Shown one piece after another: positions 1 to 10,316 of a DNA stretch of 64,000 bases; position 1 is the first letter of the stretch, and each line of letters starts with the position of its first letter. The stretch is from assembly GCF_000143415.4 (NCBI RefSeq), contig NW_003314271.1, positions 186,001-250,000 of the forward strand, read 5' to 3'. Source of the DNA: Selaginella moellendorffii (taxonomy: Eukaryota; Streptophyta; Lycopodiopsida; Selaginellales; Selaginellaceae). The translations under genes and the position numbers were made by a program. The notes under the pieces were generated by a model. It was not told where the DNA came from. It saw only the letters and a list, made by a program, of their open reading frames with translations, and ran no database searches.

Positions 1-488
1 ACCACTTGAGAGTTCCTTTAAGATTAGTTCCTAGACCTCACTATCCCTACTATACTTTTGGAACCCCTTATAGCCCTCCCCCCCCTGAGGAAGACACACG
101 CTTTGGGCTTTCACCCCATAACCTATATTAGTATTCAGACTTAGTCTCGGACTGGATCTCGGACTTGATCTTGGACACGGTCTCGGATTGGATCTTGGAC
201 TAGATCTTGGACCCGACCTCAAACTCAGTCTTGGACTTGGTCTCAGACTCGGTCTCGGACCCAATCTCAAATCTTAGACTCGATCTCGATCTCGGTCTTG
301 GACTTAGTCTTGAACTCAATCTTGGAGTCGATCTCAGAGTTGACCTCAGACATGATTTTGAACTCAGTCTTAGAGTCACTCTTGGATTCAATCCTGGACT
401 CTGTCCCATTTAATGAACTCTTTATCATTTTGGTCATGTTTTTAGGGATCATTTAGCCTTTGACACCTCGAGAAGTTAGTTCTTTACA
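1..488 (-). mobile_element. Family C LTR, 3' copy, cut by window edge
   Basis: This is a minus-strand LTR whose start (TGTAAAGA on the minus strand) lies at 488. It is the same sequence as the complete C LTR at 5937-7018. Both carry the block with CCCTACTATAC, a C-rich tract and GGGCTTTCACCCC, followed by a hexamer array of the CTCGGACT type. The adjacent internal sequence ends in a polypurine tract, so this is the 3' LTR of a minus-strand element. ORFs across the array arise because the hexamers contain no stops, and they are not genes. Confidence 0.7.
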
Positions 489-790
489 ACTCCACCACCC
501 ATAGAAGAAGTTCAATGCCTACATTGAACATCTCTTTTTAATCCTAAAACTTGTTGACCATGTCTTTGTGGGCATCCTCCCACTTAGCGGTGTGCCTAAG
601 TTAGCCTTCCTGGCCAAGAGCCCATGACAACAGAGTATAAGTGTCCCTATACCCCTCACTTCACCATACCCTAGTATGGGGTTAGGACTTGAACTTAGCC
701 TTGCTTTACTAGAGGGTTGAGATTCGAACCCAACCTCCGTAAAATACGTTTATAGATTCAACATCCCCATGAGGAGTCGGGTATAGTTCC
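489..790 (-). mobile_element. Family C internal 3' end with polypurine tract and T-arm-like hairpin
   Basis: On the minus strand the sequence next to the LTR is CTATGGGTGGTGGAGT. The same tract precedes the B LTR at 57990, which shows that B and C share their 3' internal end. Positions 717-733 read on the minus strand as TTGGG TTCGAAT CTCAA, which is the layout of a tRNA T arm (5-bp stem, 7-nt loop, GTTCGA core). The same block occurs in B1 at 56472-56516. No coding frame is visible. Confidence 0.55.
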
Positions 791-805
791 CCACGCTTGG
801 TCGAC

Positions 806-1456
806 CTAGCTAACCCATGCTAAGTAGCTTACCTTTGGCACACCTTCAGGTCCCAACATACAACATTGATAAATTTCTTGAATAGATTCTTTAATGAATT
901 TTGCATAAGTACATAGAGTTTTATGTTGCAAAAATTCCTCCATTAAATCCCGCGCGTTCGCTAAGTTCTCATTCAGTTCCCCTGTTGCTTTCCAGTGTGG
1001 AAATCCTTTCCACTTCACATGGAACTCCCTCACCTTGCGCCCTTATTGCTTGTTTTTGTGTGCATTGAGGATGGCCTCGACTTCATATTCCTTTTCCCCT
1101 TGGATAACTTAAGATAAAGGTCTTACTTGGTCCTTATGCAACAGATCCTCAAAGTACGGTTTGAGCATGTTCACATGGAACATAGGGTGCATCTTCCCCA
1201 TCTCCTAAGGAAGTTAAAGGGGGTAAGCCATCTTACTAATTCGAGCCTCAATCTCATAAGGCCCCACAAGCCTGTTTAAGGAACTCAAAATCAATTCATT
1301 TCCAGAAATACATGCATTTTTACTTTATGTCAATTTTCAGCTGACCCCACTTGGTAACCTTAGATTCTTGGTATTCAGCCACACCTTATCCCCAGGGTGG
1401 AATTCCACATCTTGGCACTACCTTTGTTGAGCTTATTCCAAGGAATCCCTCACTAG
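806..1456 (-). pseudogene. Integrase C-terminal region plus chromodomain remnant
   Basis: Minus-strand translation gives the integrase tail signature FHPGDKVWL, then GPYEIEARI, then MHPMFHVNMLKPY. After that comes a chromodomain-like stretch with EYEVEAIL, VREFHVKWKG and ARDLMEEF. This domain order is typical of plant chromoviruses, whose chromodomain helps target insertion into heterochromatin. Several stops interrupt it, and the aromatic core is only partly kept (FPHWKATGEL where a WKGY..xTWEP type sequence is usual). It is not a working protein. Confidence 0.75.
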
Positions 1457-1651
1457 TGTAAACTTTTGATTTTGGACTTATTGAAAGGTCATCTAGCCCA
1501 ATACTATTCAAACCTAAAGACGCTTAACCCCAAATATCCCAAGACCCTTAACCGATTGGAAAAAGGGGTGCACTCTTGTTTATGGGCTCTTTCCCTTTAT
1601 ATTTGAACCCCATGGATCATCTCTCAAGTCGTTTTTTTTTTGTTGCTTACA
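1457..1651 (-). mobile_element. Family D LTR (195 bp) inside element 1
   Basis: This is a copy of the roughly 194-bp LTR that bounds the D TRIM at 8946-9850, running from TGTAAAC to GCTTACA. On its right it is followed by ATCCACCATGCTTCC, the same bases that follow the D LTR at 5183, so it carries a short piece of element interior with it. The tetramer CTAG occurs just before 1457 and again at about 1673-1676, which may be a 4-bp target duplication enclosing LTR plus flank. Confidence 0.75.
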
Positions 1652-1672
1652 ATCCACCATGCTTCCCTCTCT

Positions 1673-3020
1673 AGTGAGCATCCCACACCTCTTGGTTCCT
1701 TAGGAACACTTCTTATGCTAGACCATCGTTCTCATATGCTGTCTGCACATCATTCCAAAAAGTTGTTATTGTGCTAAATATTGTCAACTTCAAGTTTGCT
1801 TTTTGACTTATAGCATCTGCTATAATGTTGCTCTTCCCAGATTTATACAGAATCTTGCAATCGAACTCAGCCAAAGCATTAGCCCACCACCCTTGTTTTC
1901 CTCTTAGGTCAGGCTATGACAAGAAGTGTTTTGTTGCCACATTATCCATGTAAACTTTGAAGTGCCTCCCAAGGTAGTGTTGCCAATCTTTGAGCGCTTT
2001 GACCACCACAAATAATTCCTTCTTGTGGGCAGACTACTTTTGCTGAGCTTTGTCCAACTTCTTTGAGAATAATGCAACTAAATGGTTGTCTTACTTCAAA
2101 ACTACACCTAATGCAAAGTCTAAAGTGTCCGTTTCTACCTTGAAGTACTTACCAAAATTTGGTAATGCCAATATGGGAATCTTCTTCAACTTCCCTTTGA
2201 GGTGGATAAATACCACTTTACATTCCACTGTCCATACCATCTTCCCTTTTCCCGTTTGGTCCATTAAGGATAGGACTATTCTCGAATAGTGTTTGATAAA
2301 TTTTCGGTAGTAGTTGCATAGCCCCAACAACGCACTCAACTCGTGTACATTCGATAATCGCTCCTATTCTTGGATCGCTTGGACCTTCTCAGGGTCCACC
2401 TTGAGCCCATCCTTGCCCACCACACACCCAAGAAACTTTACCTTTTGTTGAGTAGAGTCACATTTGCTCTCTTTAGCATACAACTTGTATTCTCTTAGTT
2501 TTTCAAACACCTTCCTCAAGTGTTTAGCGTGCTCTTCTAGTGTTTCGTTATAGATCAAAATGTTGTCAATATAGATAACCACAAAGTGATCCAGATAGGG
2601 TACAAAAATGTGGTTCATTAGTGTCGAAAATGTTGCTGGCGCATTGCATAGCCCAAAGGGCATCATTAGAAACTCAAAGCTCCCATATCTTGTCCAATAG
2701 GATGTCTTCTCAATATCTTCCTCTGTTACTCTAATGTAATAGTATCTTGACATTAGATCGATCCTCAAAAGGTATTTTGCCTTTCCCAACCTATCAAACA
2801 AGTCCTCAATCCTTGGTATAGGGTATTTGTTCTTCTTTATATACTTATTGATCAACTGGTAGTCTATACATATACGTATAGATCCATTTTTCTTTTCCAC
2901 AAATAACACCGGCACCCCATATAGTGACTTGCTCAACCTAACATACCCTTTATCCACCAACTCTTCTAGTTAGCACTTGAGTTCCTCGAGTTCCTTTTGT
3001 TCACATGATAGGGGGGACAA
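1673..3020 (-). pseudogene. Gypsy reverse transcriptase and RNase H, inactivated
   Basis: Minus-strand RT blocks are clear between 2364 and 2960: VLFVEKKNGSIRICIDYQ, then PRIEDLFDRLG, then FEFLMMPFGLCNAPATF, then the active-site block at about 2562-2573. That block reads YIDN where the family has YxDD, so a catalytic aspartate is replaced by asparagine. RNase H follows (TLDFALGVVL, then a frame-shifted HKKELF and IADAISQKA). Multiple stops and shifts are present. The function would have been reverse transcription of the element RNA; as it stands it cannot act. Confidence 0.85.
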
Positions 3021-3292
3021 ACCACCACTTTAGCACCCTTGACTAACTCGATATTATATTCTATCGGTCATGTCGGGGGTAACCACTCTAGTAGCTTCTT
3101 TGGCATGGTATCTTGAAATTGGTCCAACAATTACTAGATCACTAAAGGTACTTCTTTTGTTCCCATTTTTCTATTACTTCTCACTGAGAGTAAGCACAAA
3201 AATGCTACTTTGGTTCATTTAGTGAGTTGTCCTTTTGTGGACACTAAATTCAAGCAGAAATCTTTAGCCTTACATTGCCCTACCTTTAGATC

Positions 3293-3766
3293 CTATGCCT
3301 TCACCTTGAATTGTTCTCCCTGTGCATTCGCCAATACCACACGGTTCCTACCTTGTCCATGCAGGGCTACTATAAACCAAGTGAACCAATCCATCCCAAA
3401 AATTACGTCAAATCCCGCCATGTTCAACATGGTGAAATCCATATTTATTTTCCATGTCCTTATTTTGAGTTTTACTTCTCGAAGTACCTCATTGATGCTT
3501 TGGCTACCTTGAACAAACTCTATCGTCCTTGGTTCACCCAACCGCTGCACTGTTAATCCAGCTTGCCGGAATATGTCTACAACCACAAAATTATCCAAAG
3601 CACCCATATCAATAAGGATCTTAACAAAGCTACTTCCGAGCTTCCCTCGGAGGGCTAATAGATGTTGCGAATGACTCTTTACCAAAGTTTTTTGTGTAAT
3701 GAGTAACTTTGAGCTAAAAACTGGATCACGTACCTTAGTTTGGTTTTCACCTGACTTAATGACCAT
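3293..3766 (-). pseudogene. Gypsy aspartic protease region
   Basis: A 157-codon open frame on the minus strand contains the retropepsin core KILIDMGALDNFV and the downstream FDVIFGMDWF block. The active-site triad region at 3599-3610 reads D-M-G-A where Gypsy proteases have D-S/T-G-A. A threonine codon ACG changed to ATG would explain this as a CpG transition. The family cleaves the Gag-Pol polyprotein; this copy is expected to be dead because of the active-site change and the stops around it. Confidence 0.8.
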
Positions 3767-3779
3767 ATTGACTCTGGCC

Positions 3780-4960
3780 TTCTTCGGGTAGGGACATTCT
3801 CTAAAAAAATGTCATGCTTCACCACAGTTGAAGTATACATTGTTCTCACACTACTAGCTAACTTGACTTTTTTATCCATGGTTTGTCCCTTTCCACTTGA
3901 CTTCCCCACATACTTGCTCGTTTGCCACCAGATCTACCTTTTTAAAAGCCTAAGGACTCATTCTTAGAGAAATTCTTCTTGAATTTCCTTTTATCATATG
4001 TCCCTCTTACTTTGGCTCCTTTGCTAAACTTGGACCCCGACCCCATTGTGTTCCCCTTTCGCAGATTATCATTAAAATGCATCTTAATAGCTACATCCAA
4101 TGCTTCTTTGTAGTTGGTTAGGTTCTAATGCATCACTTCGTTTTGAGCCCAAATTTGCAAACCTGATATGAAGGCATGGAATGCATCCATAACACCCATA
4201 TCCATAATAAGTATCCTCTTTGTCATAAATGCATTCACATACTCTTTTATGGTTTTGGTCTACTTTAGCCTACTCAACTCATCCCTTAGGTGCAGAGTAG
4301 CATTCAGAGGAACGTAAGTTGCAAGGATTTTCGCTTTCATCATTTTCCAAGTGGCCACTAGTCCTTTGTTGGCCTCTATTGTTCTCCACCAAGACTTGGC
4401 ATTATCTGCTAAGTATGGTTTTGCACATGGGACATTTTCTGAGCTCGATAACTGCAACATTCAGAAGTAATCCTCCATATCGTAAAACCAATCCTTCGCC
4501 ACCTTATAATCATTCACTCCCTTGAAGACTAGTGAGGGCTTTAGTTTGTACCTGGGAACTGCTTAAGGGACTGATTTCACTTCAGTTTGTTCAATTTTTA
4601 TTTGTTCCGCCTCAATCCCCGCCGAAGGGTCCATGCCTTCTGTGCTGCCAGCATTTGTAGTCTTTTGCTTTTTCTTTTGCTTTTTATCACGCTTTAGCTT
4701 GCATATAAGAGTCTCCAGAAAGGCATTGATCTATACCAATCATCCTTCTAGAATGTCCAATCAAACCTTGAATGACCGAACCTCACAACTAGTCTCTTAT
4801 TTGGAAGTTTCCTCACTAAAGTCCTCCTTATGCAAGGATTCCTCATCCATATCTTCTTATTCGACCGGAAGCTCTAGCTTTAGAGGAAGTTCTATCTCTG
4901 CCTTGGTTTTTTTACGCCCTGCCTTTACCATCTCCCAACAATTTGCCTCTATCTTTCGCT
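3780..4960 (-). pseudogene. Gypsy Gag remnant
   Basis: The minus strand encodes a retrotransposon Gag domain with the recognisable AKSWWRTIEANKG and TLHLRDELSRL stretches. Farther on are a basic region and a degraded zinc knuckle near 3790-3830, with only CPYPKK recognisable. The amino-terminal part (4630-4960) is acidic and broken. Gag would have formed the particle that packages element RNA. Several stops interrupt the frame. Confidence 0.7.
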
Positions 4961-4976
4961 GGAACTATGGAAAAGG

Positions 4977-4988
4977 CTTTAATACCAA
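4977..4988 (-). promoter_or_regulatory. Primer-binding-site-like sequence of element 1
   Basis: Directly inside the D LTR, the minus strand reads TGGTATTAAAGC. It differs by two transitions from TGGTATCAGAGC, the complement of the initiator tRNA-Met 3' end that plant LTR elements commonly use. Its position, one or two bases from the LTR end, supports the call. Confidence 0.6.
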
Positions 4989-4989
4989 A

Positions 4990-5183
4990 TATAAGCTTCT
5001 GAATTGGACTTCCCAAGAGGTCACCTAACCCAGTACTATTCAAACTCAAGGATGCTTAACCCCAAGTATCCCAAAACCCTTAACCGATTGGAAAAGGGGG
5101 TGCACTTTTGTTCATGGGCTCTTTCTCTTTATATTCAAACCCTTATGAATCGTCTTTTGAGTCGTTCCCTTTAGTTGCTTACA
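4990..5183 (-). mobile_element. Family D LTR (194 bp), probable 5' LTR of element 1
   Basis: It runs from TATAAGC to GCTTACA on the plus strand and matches the D TRIM LTRs. A primer-binding site lies on the left, toward gag, and TRIM-type internal sequence lies on the right. One LTR therefore joins a coding chromovirus and a TRIM-like interior. This suggests that the D TRIM is a non-autonomous relative of this chromovirus, or that recombination between the two happened here. Confidence 0.7.
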
Positions 5184-5311
5184 ATCCACCATGCTTCCTT
5201 GCAAGTTTATGCCCTTGTGAATGGAAGTCAAGAGCCGTAGCTCTCCTAAGAGCTCCGCTCTTTTGACACTTTACCCCTCGAGTCGAGCCTAGTTAGAGCA
5301 AATTGGACCTG
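5184..5311 (-). mobile_element. TRIM-type interior, 3' side
   Basis: The stretch with CTCTTTTGACACTTTACCCC and GAGTCGAGCCTAG corresponds to the tandem-repeat unit in the D TRIM interior (9182-9590). It is followed immediately by the nested E element at 5312. The interior resumes after it at 5853. Confidence 0.55.
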
Positions 5312-5852
5312 TGTAGCGCACCTTATCTCTCTCCCCTTAAGCCAACTCCCCCTTCAGAGATGTCAATGTCCTCATTGACTATTGACTAACAACCCCTACT
5401 AAGCTTAGGGGAACCAGCACTTCCATTTCCACACTCAATCTACCAATCCTTCCATTGTGTAGACTAGCTATTCCATGTGAGGCAACTAGTCATCCACCCG
5501 TACCGCAGTCCCAAGGTGGATACCTTCGTCCGTGGATACTCCACACAAGGAAGGACGTATGCATGGATGTCCAATACGTACGATTTCAAATTTAGGGGTA
5601 GGAATATCCTTGCTCAAGGGTATATTATATTTTTTTAAGTAGCCACTAATCAATGGGAATCGAACCCGTGCCATTTGCTTCGATACCAATTGTAACGCAC
5701 CTTATCTCTCTCCCCTTAAGCCAACTGGAAAAGGGGCAATTGCTTGATGAGAGAGCCCTTAGTGGCTATTTTATCCCCATTTATCCCCCAAGGTTCCAAG
5801 GATCCATGGTGACAGTATATCCAAATCTTATCCCATGATCACATGCGCTATA
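5312..5852 (-). mobile_element. Family E miniature LTR element (TRIM, 541 bp), TSD ACCTG
   Basis: ACCTG occurs at 5307-5311 and again at 5853-5857, a perfect 5-bp target duplication. The right LTR (5691-5852, 162 bp) runs from TGTAACGCACC to GCGCTATA and matches the E solo LTR at 18039-18200, also 162 bp. The left LTR keeps only its first 36 bases or so (from 5312), so most of it is deleted. Inside the right LTR the minus strand has TGGTATCGAAGC (5677-5688), an initiator-Met-like primer-binding site. There is no coding capacity. Confidence 0.8.
5653..5672 (-). other. tRNA T-arm-like sequence behind the E primer-binding site
   Basis: On the minus strand, GGCACGGGTTCGATTCCCAT contains a perfect GGTTCGATTCC, the internal B-box core of tRNA genes. 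Flanking bases can pair as a T-arm stem. It lies only a few bases past the primer-binding site. No complete tRNA can be folded around it by eye. Confidence 0.5.
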
Positions 5853-5936
5853 ACCTGCCAGGTATCAATCAACATGTGGTGTGATTCCACTAAGCCAATC
5901 AATAGAGTTAGACTCAAGACCACTTTAATACCAAAT
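5853..5936 (-). mobile_element. Leader of family C element with primer-binding site
   Basis: The minus strand begins TGGTATTAAAGTGG immediately inside the C LTR end (GGCTTACA). It continues into GGAATCACACCACATGTTGA, a motif also present in the D TRIM leader at 9595-9621 and once more at 9455-9480. Sharing of the leader between C and D points to common packaging or priming requirements, or to recombination. Confidence 0.6.
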
Positions 5937-7018
5937 TGTAAGCCACAAATTTTTCCTTTCCAATTTGCTACTTTACCTCATCTATCCAACCACCACAGCC
6001 TTGGCATTAATTAAGTTCCCTCACCAAGATTCCTGCCTATTATACTAGCTTTTACTTGGTCCTACTTGGTTTCAGCAACTCACTACACGAACAACAGAGT
6101 GTTAGTTATCTATCCACGAATTCCCAAATTCTCTTCTAATCTCCCTTCCTAGGTTAGACTAAACTTAAGGTTCGACTACACTCCTTGCAAGCATAAACAA
6201 CCAAGCACACCAAACTTCCAAATTCCTAACATCCCTTGGTATAACAAATCTTGACCATGAGACTTTATAAATCCCAAGCTTTGGGTGCAACACTTGGCTT
6301 CGGGACACTAGGGGGAAAGACCGTGGCTTAACGGCCCAGTATGGGTACCCTTACTCGCCCACTTCCATCTCAAAGGAAAGGCCCAAGCCCCTAGGAAGGG
6401 CAAGGACTAATGAGCCACAAGGTACTCAAGTGGAGCACCACTCCACATGAGCTAGGAGCACCGTAGTCGGATTCCCTTATGGGAGTGGGAACTACTCTTG
6501 GTACTTCCTTGGGTGGCCCTTCCAGTAGCACCCGAGTCCATGCTCACTCCCACCGAAGGCCCCTTAGCCCTAGTTTCAACCTCAAGTTAGTTTGGAAAGA
6601 TCACTAAAGAGTTCCTTCAAGACTGGTTCTTAAACCTCACTATCCCTACTATACTTTGGGAACCCTCTGCAGCCCCCCTAGAGATACATGCTTTGGGCTT
6701 TCACCCCACAACCTGTATTAGCATTCAGACTCGGTCTTAAACTCGATCTCAGACTCAATCTTAGAATCGATCTCGGATTTGATCTTGGACTCGATTGTGG
6801 ACCCAACTTCAGACTCTGTCTCAGACTCGGTCTCGGACCCGATCTCAGACCCAATCTCGGATCTCAGACTCGGTCTCGATCTCAATCTCGAACTCAGTCT
6901 CAGAGTCAATCTCGAACTCGATCCTAGACTCGATCTCATCCGATGAACCCTTTATCATTTTGGTTGTGCTTTCAGGGATCCTTTAGCCTTCGATACCTCA
7001 GGGAGCTGGTTCTTTACA
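5937..7018 (-). mobile_element. Family C LTR, complete (1,082 bp), 5' copy
   Basis: On the minus strand it begins TGTAAAGAAC (at 7018) and ends GGCTTACA (at 5937), with a primer-binding site directly inside. It contains CTATCCCTACTATAC, a C-rich block, GGGCTTTCACCCC and a hexamer array (6720-6930), all in the same order as the A and B LTR module. With the copy at 1-488 in the same orientation, it may bracket one minus-strand element about 7 kb long that has received later insertions. Predicted peptides across the array reflect stop-free hexamers only. Confidence 0.7.
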
Positions 7019-8945
7019 GCAACCTCCACTTAGATAAAGCTATAGTATGGGTACTAACATTTCAACCTCAAACAACTAAGTTAAACATCACCATCCTCAG
7101 CCAAAGCACAAAGCTATCAAAATCAAGTCAAGATCAATGAGATATCACTACTTTCATAAAGTCTAATGAAATGCAACTTGCAACCTAACATAACACTACA
7201 GAAGAAAGGCACAAAGGCTATCGTTCTAGAAAAGTGCAACAACCACTTTTTTATATCAACTCTAAACTCCATCTAGCTCAATTGCAGTTAACCTCAAAAG
7301 TCAGCATCCCTTTCAAGCTATATCATACAAACTACTTACTAAGGTTTAAGCCAACCAAAGTCAACTTGAACCCCTTCATTAATTCATATTGGCTTACAAA
7401 TATGGAATGATTTTCAAACAAAGTGACAAATTTTCAAACCATTAAAAAAGCCTAAAAAAAATTGTAAAAATTTTCTATCCTAAAGAAAGAATGACTCTTA
7501 GTATATGAATACAAACTTTCAAAACTCAACCAACTTCCTCCTATTAACAATTTCACATAAGTTCACCTCAACACTAATTCTTATGACCCAATGGTATGTC
7601 TAAGCATTGAACATCTTGCCTATTTTTTCGACATCTAACATTGACATCCGTAAAATATAAAATGAACATCAAAGATTCGATCACAAAGACAATATTTTCA
7701 AATATTCACATTGCACTAACACTCTTCTTCAATCACTTTCAAAATCTAATATGAAGCGAAAACATTAACAACAAAAACAATATGAAAAATTAAGATCTAA
7801 GGAAAAACTCCTCATCACTCGAAACAACAATGTTAATTCTACTAGTATAAATACTAGTAATGTTAATGCCTCAATTCACACCTTTTCCATCCAATAATTT
7901 ACTCTAAGTGCAATAGATTCACCAACAAGTGAATGTTATAACCCTTTTCAACACCTTATGGGCAAACCCTCAAGAAAATAAGGTACTAATTTAAGCTTAG
8001 CATAATGGATTGTCATCGAGAACTAAGTAAAAGTTACTTCAATACTACTACTTGCAAGTAGCTTCATCATCAACCACTTTGGGGTTGATCATCATTTGAT
8101 CAAGCAACTTCGTAAACACATTGCTCATTATCACATGGATATGATATAAAAATCACAATGACTTGATCATTAATCAAGCAACAACATGAGCAAGTTCACA
8201 TTATTATTTCAAAAGTTTACGTGAGTATTAAATGCCAATTCTATTTGACAAAATGCAATATAAATACCACACTCTACCGATAGAGAGTTATAACACCTAA
8301 CACTACCAACTTTTGTTCACAACACAAACTAGCTCATGTCACTCTCTTTCTAACTAAACTCAAAACTTGATCCAAACACCAAGCTACTCAAGGAGCAATA
8401 GCAAAATTCCCCAGAAAAGAATTTAGCATTGTAACTCAAATCTTCAGTAGCAAAATAGTTTAGTGTTTCACTGTTATCCATCCTATAATTCACCACTTGT
8501 AAGACCACCATAACCAACATGCATCAAAATAAGGATTCTTGATTGCATGATATGAGCAATGAGTTAACATTTCATTGCAAATCATCTTTCCAAAAAAAAA
8601 AATGATTTATATGTTTGATCCTTTATCCCTGAGGATTCTCTTTTCGGTCTCATATTTGACTAAACCTCAAGCTTGCTTTCGCACTACCTTTAGTCCAATA
8701 AATAAAATTTTTATGAGAGAGCGTAGCAATGACTACTTGAACCAATAGACTGATCATGTCTAAGAAGGATCCACTTATGATCATGCCTGGGAAGGATCCA
8801 CTAGTGCCATGCTAAACAGCTATGGACCAGCCTATTTGCCACTCATAACAAACCTAGGGAAGGTTTACTTTTACCCATGGTATATGAAATAACTCATAGA
8901 AACACCAATAGGCTAACATTAATCCTGCCAACTCAAAGTGTAACC

Positions 8946-9850
8946 TATAAACTTCTGAATTTGGACTTTCCGAGAGGTCACCTAGCCCAGTACCATTCAA
9001 ACCCAAGGATGCTTAACCCCAAGTATCCCAAGACCCTTAACAGATTGAAAAAGGGGGTGCACTCTTGTTCATGGGCCTTTTCCCTCTATATTTGAACCCT
9101 AATGGATTGTCTCTCGAGTCGTTCCCTTTGGTTGCTTATAACGAAAGTTGAGAGTCGCAACTTTCCCGAGAGCCCTGCTCTCTTGACACCCTTCCTCTCG
9201 GGTCGAGCCTAGCAGGAGCAAACTAGACTAGTCAGGTTGACCTCTTGACACCCTACCCCTCGGGTTGAGCCCAGCAGGAGCAAACCCTACCTCTCAAGTC
9301 GAGCCCAACAGGAGCAAATTGGACCAGTCAGATTGACCTCTTGACACCCTACCCCTCGGATTGAGCCCAGCAGGAGCAAACTAGACCAGCCAGATTGACC
9401 TCTTGACACCCTACCCCTCAAGTCGAGCCTAGCGGGAGCAAACTGGACCAGTCAGATATCAATTAACATGTGGTGTGATTCTTGACACCCTACCCCTCGG
9501 GTTGAGCCCAGCAAGAGCAAACTAGACTAGCCAGATTGACCTCTTGACACCCTACCCCTCAGGTTGAGCCTAGCGGGAGCAAATTGGACCAGCCAAATAT
9601 CAATTAACATGTGGTGTGATTCCTTAACCAACTAACGAGACCCCTCTGATGCCAAATGTAAGCTCTTAAATTTGGACTTCAAGGGAGGTCACCCAGCCCA
9701 ATACTATTCAAACCCAAGGACGCTTAACCCCAAATATCCCAAGACTTTTAACCGATTGGAAAAGGGGGTGCACTCTTGTTCATGGGCCATTTCCCTCTAT
9801 ATTTGAACCCCAATGGATTGTCTTTATAGTCATTCCCTTGGTTGCTTACA
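8946..9850 (-). mobile_element. Family D TRIM, complete (905 bp), TSD TAACC
   Basis: Two D LTRs (8946-9140, 195 bp; 9657-9850, 194 bp) flank 516 bp of non-coding interior. TAACC at 8941-8945 and 9851-9855 is a perfect 5-bp target duplication, and the flanks rejoin to the family A interior. The minus strand next to the right LTR reads TTTGGCATCAGAGG, a primer-binding site close to TGGTATCAGAGC. Size, paired LTRs, primer-binding site and lack of genes define a terminal-repeat retrotransposon in miniature. Confidence 0.9.
9182..9590. repeat. Tandem repeat, unit about 61 bp, in D TRIM interior
   Basis: CTTGACACCCTACCCCTCGG recurs at about 9182, 9243, 9338, 9399, 9481 and 9542, each followed by a GAGCC-AGCAGGAGCAAA segment. 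One partial unit lies near 9285. Most of the TRIM interior is this array. No function is evident. Confidence 0.85.
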
Positions 9851-10055
9851 TAACCTTGAGTTGCTAATGTGCCTCACTCATAAGCCCAAGTGCAAACTTG
9901 TATAAAATAGAACATTTCCATCCATCTTATAAGCCCAAGAGCAAGCTCACATAATACAGTACAAAAGTTAACCAAAATTCATATCTAAGGAACAAATATG
10001 AAGTCTTAACATCAAACATGTACCCACTCAAATTATCATTTTTATCTTTGCATAT

Positions 10056-10249
10056 TGTAAGCAACCAAAGGGAACGACTCAAGAGACAATCCATAAAGTT
10101 CAAATATAAAGGGAAAGGGTTTATAAACAAGAGTGCACCCCCTTTTCCAATCGGTTAAGGGTCTTGGGATACTTGGGGTTAAGCGTCCTTGGGTTTGAAT
10201 AGTACTGGGTTGGGTGACCTCTTGGGAAGTCCAAACTCAAGAGCTTACA
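10056..10249 (+). mobile_element. Family D solo LTR (194 bp), TSD CATAT
   Basis: It runs from TGTAAGCAACC to GAGCTTACA in the orientation opposite to the TRIM at 8946. CATAT at 10051-10055 and 10250-10254 is a perfect target duplication. The flanks rejoin to the family A leader sequence. This is the classic product of LTR-LTR recombination in a former full element. Confidence 0.92.
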
Positions 10250-10316
10250 CATATGTAATGAGACTAGTTGCCAAATCTCATTAGACAGTACTCACCAAAT
10301 ACCAAATGTAACGCAT

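Larger units (their letters stand above)
791..4989 (-). mobile_element. Degenerate Ty3/Gypsy chromovirus (element 1), minus strand
   Basis: Gag, protease, RT, RNase H, integrase C-terminal and chromodomain remnants follow one another on the minus strand in Gypsy order. The integrase zinc finger and catalytic core are absent: the linker after RNase H runs straight into the integrase tail, and a family D LTR sits at that point. Stops occur in every part. A primer-binding-site-like sequence at about 4977-4988 lies next to the D LTR at 4990-5183, so that LTR is probably its 5' LTR. The left boundary near 790 is approximate. Confidence 0.75.
7019..10316 (-). mobile_element. Family A element copy 4, 5' half of interior (minus strand)
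   Basis: The sequence is the reverse complement of the A1 interior from the primer-binding site (22529) to about 24765. The match is diverged but collinear, and it is interrupted by a D TRIM and a D solo LTR. No frame longer than about 70 codons exists. Its far end is cut where the C LTR begins at 7018. Confidence 0.8.

Noticed and set aside
9182-9590. CRISPR-like array
   Set aside because: Units are contiguous tandem copies without unique spacers and lie inside a plant TRIM.
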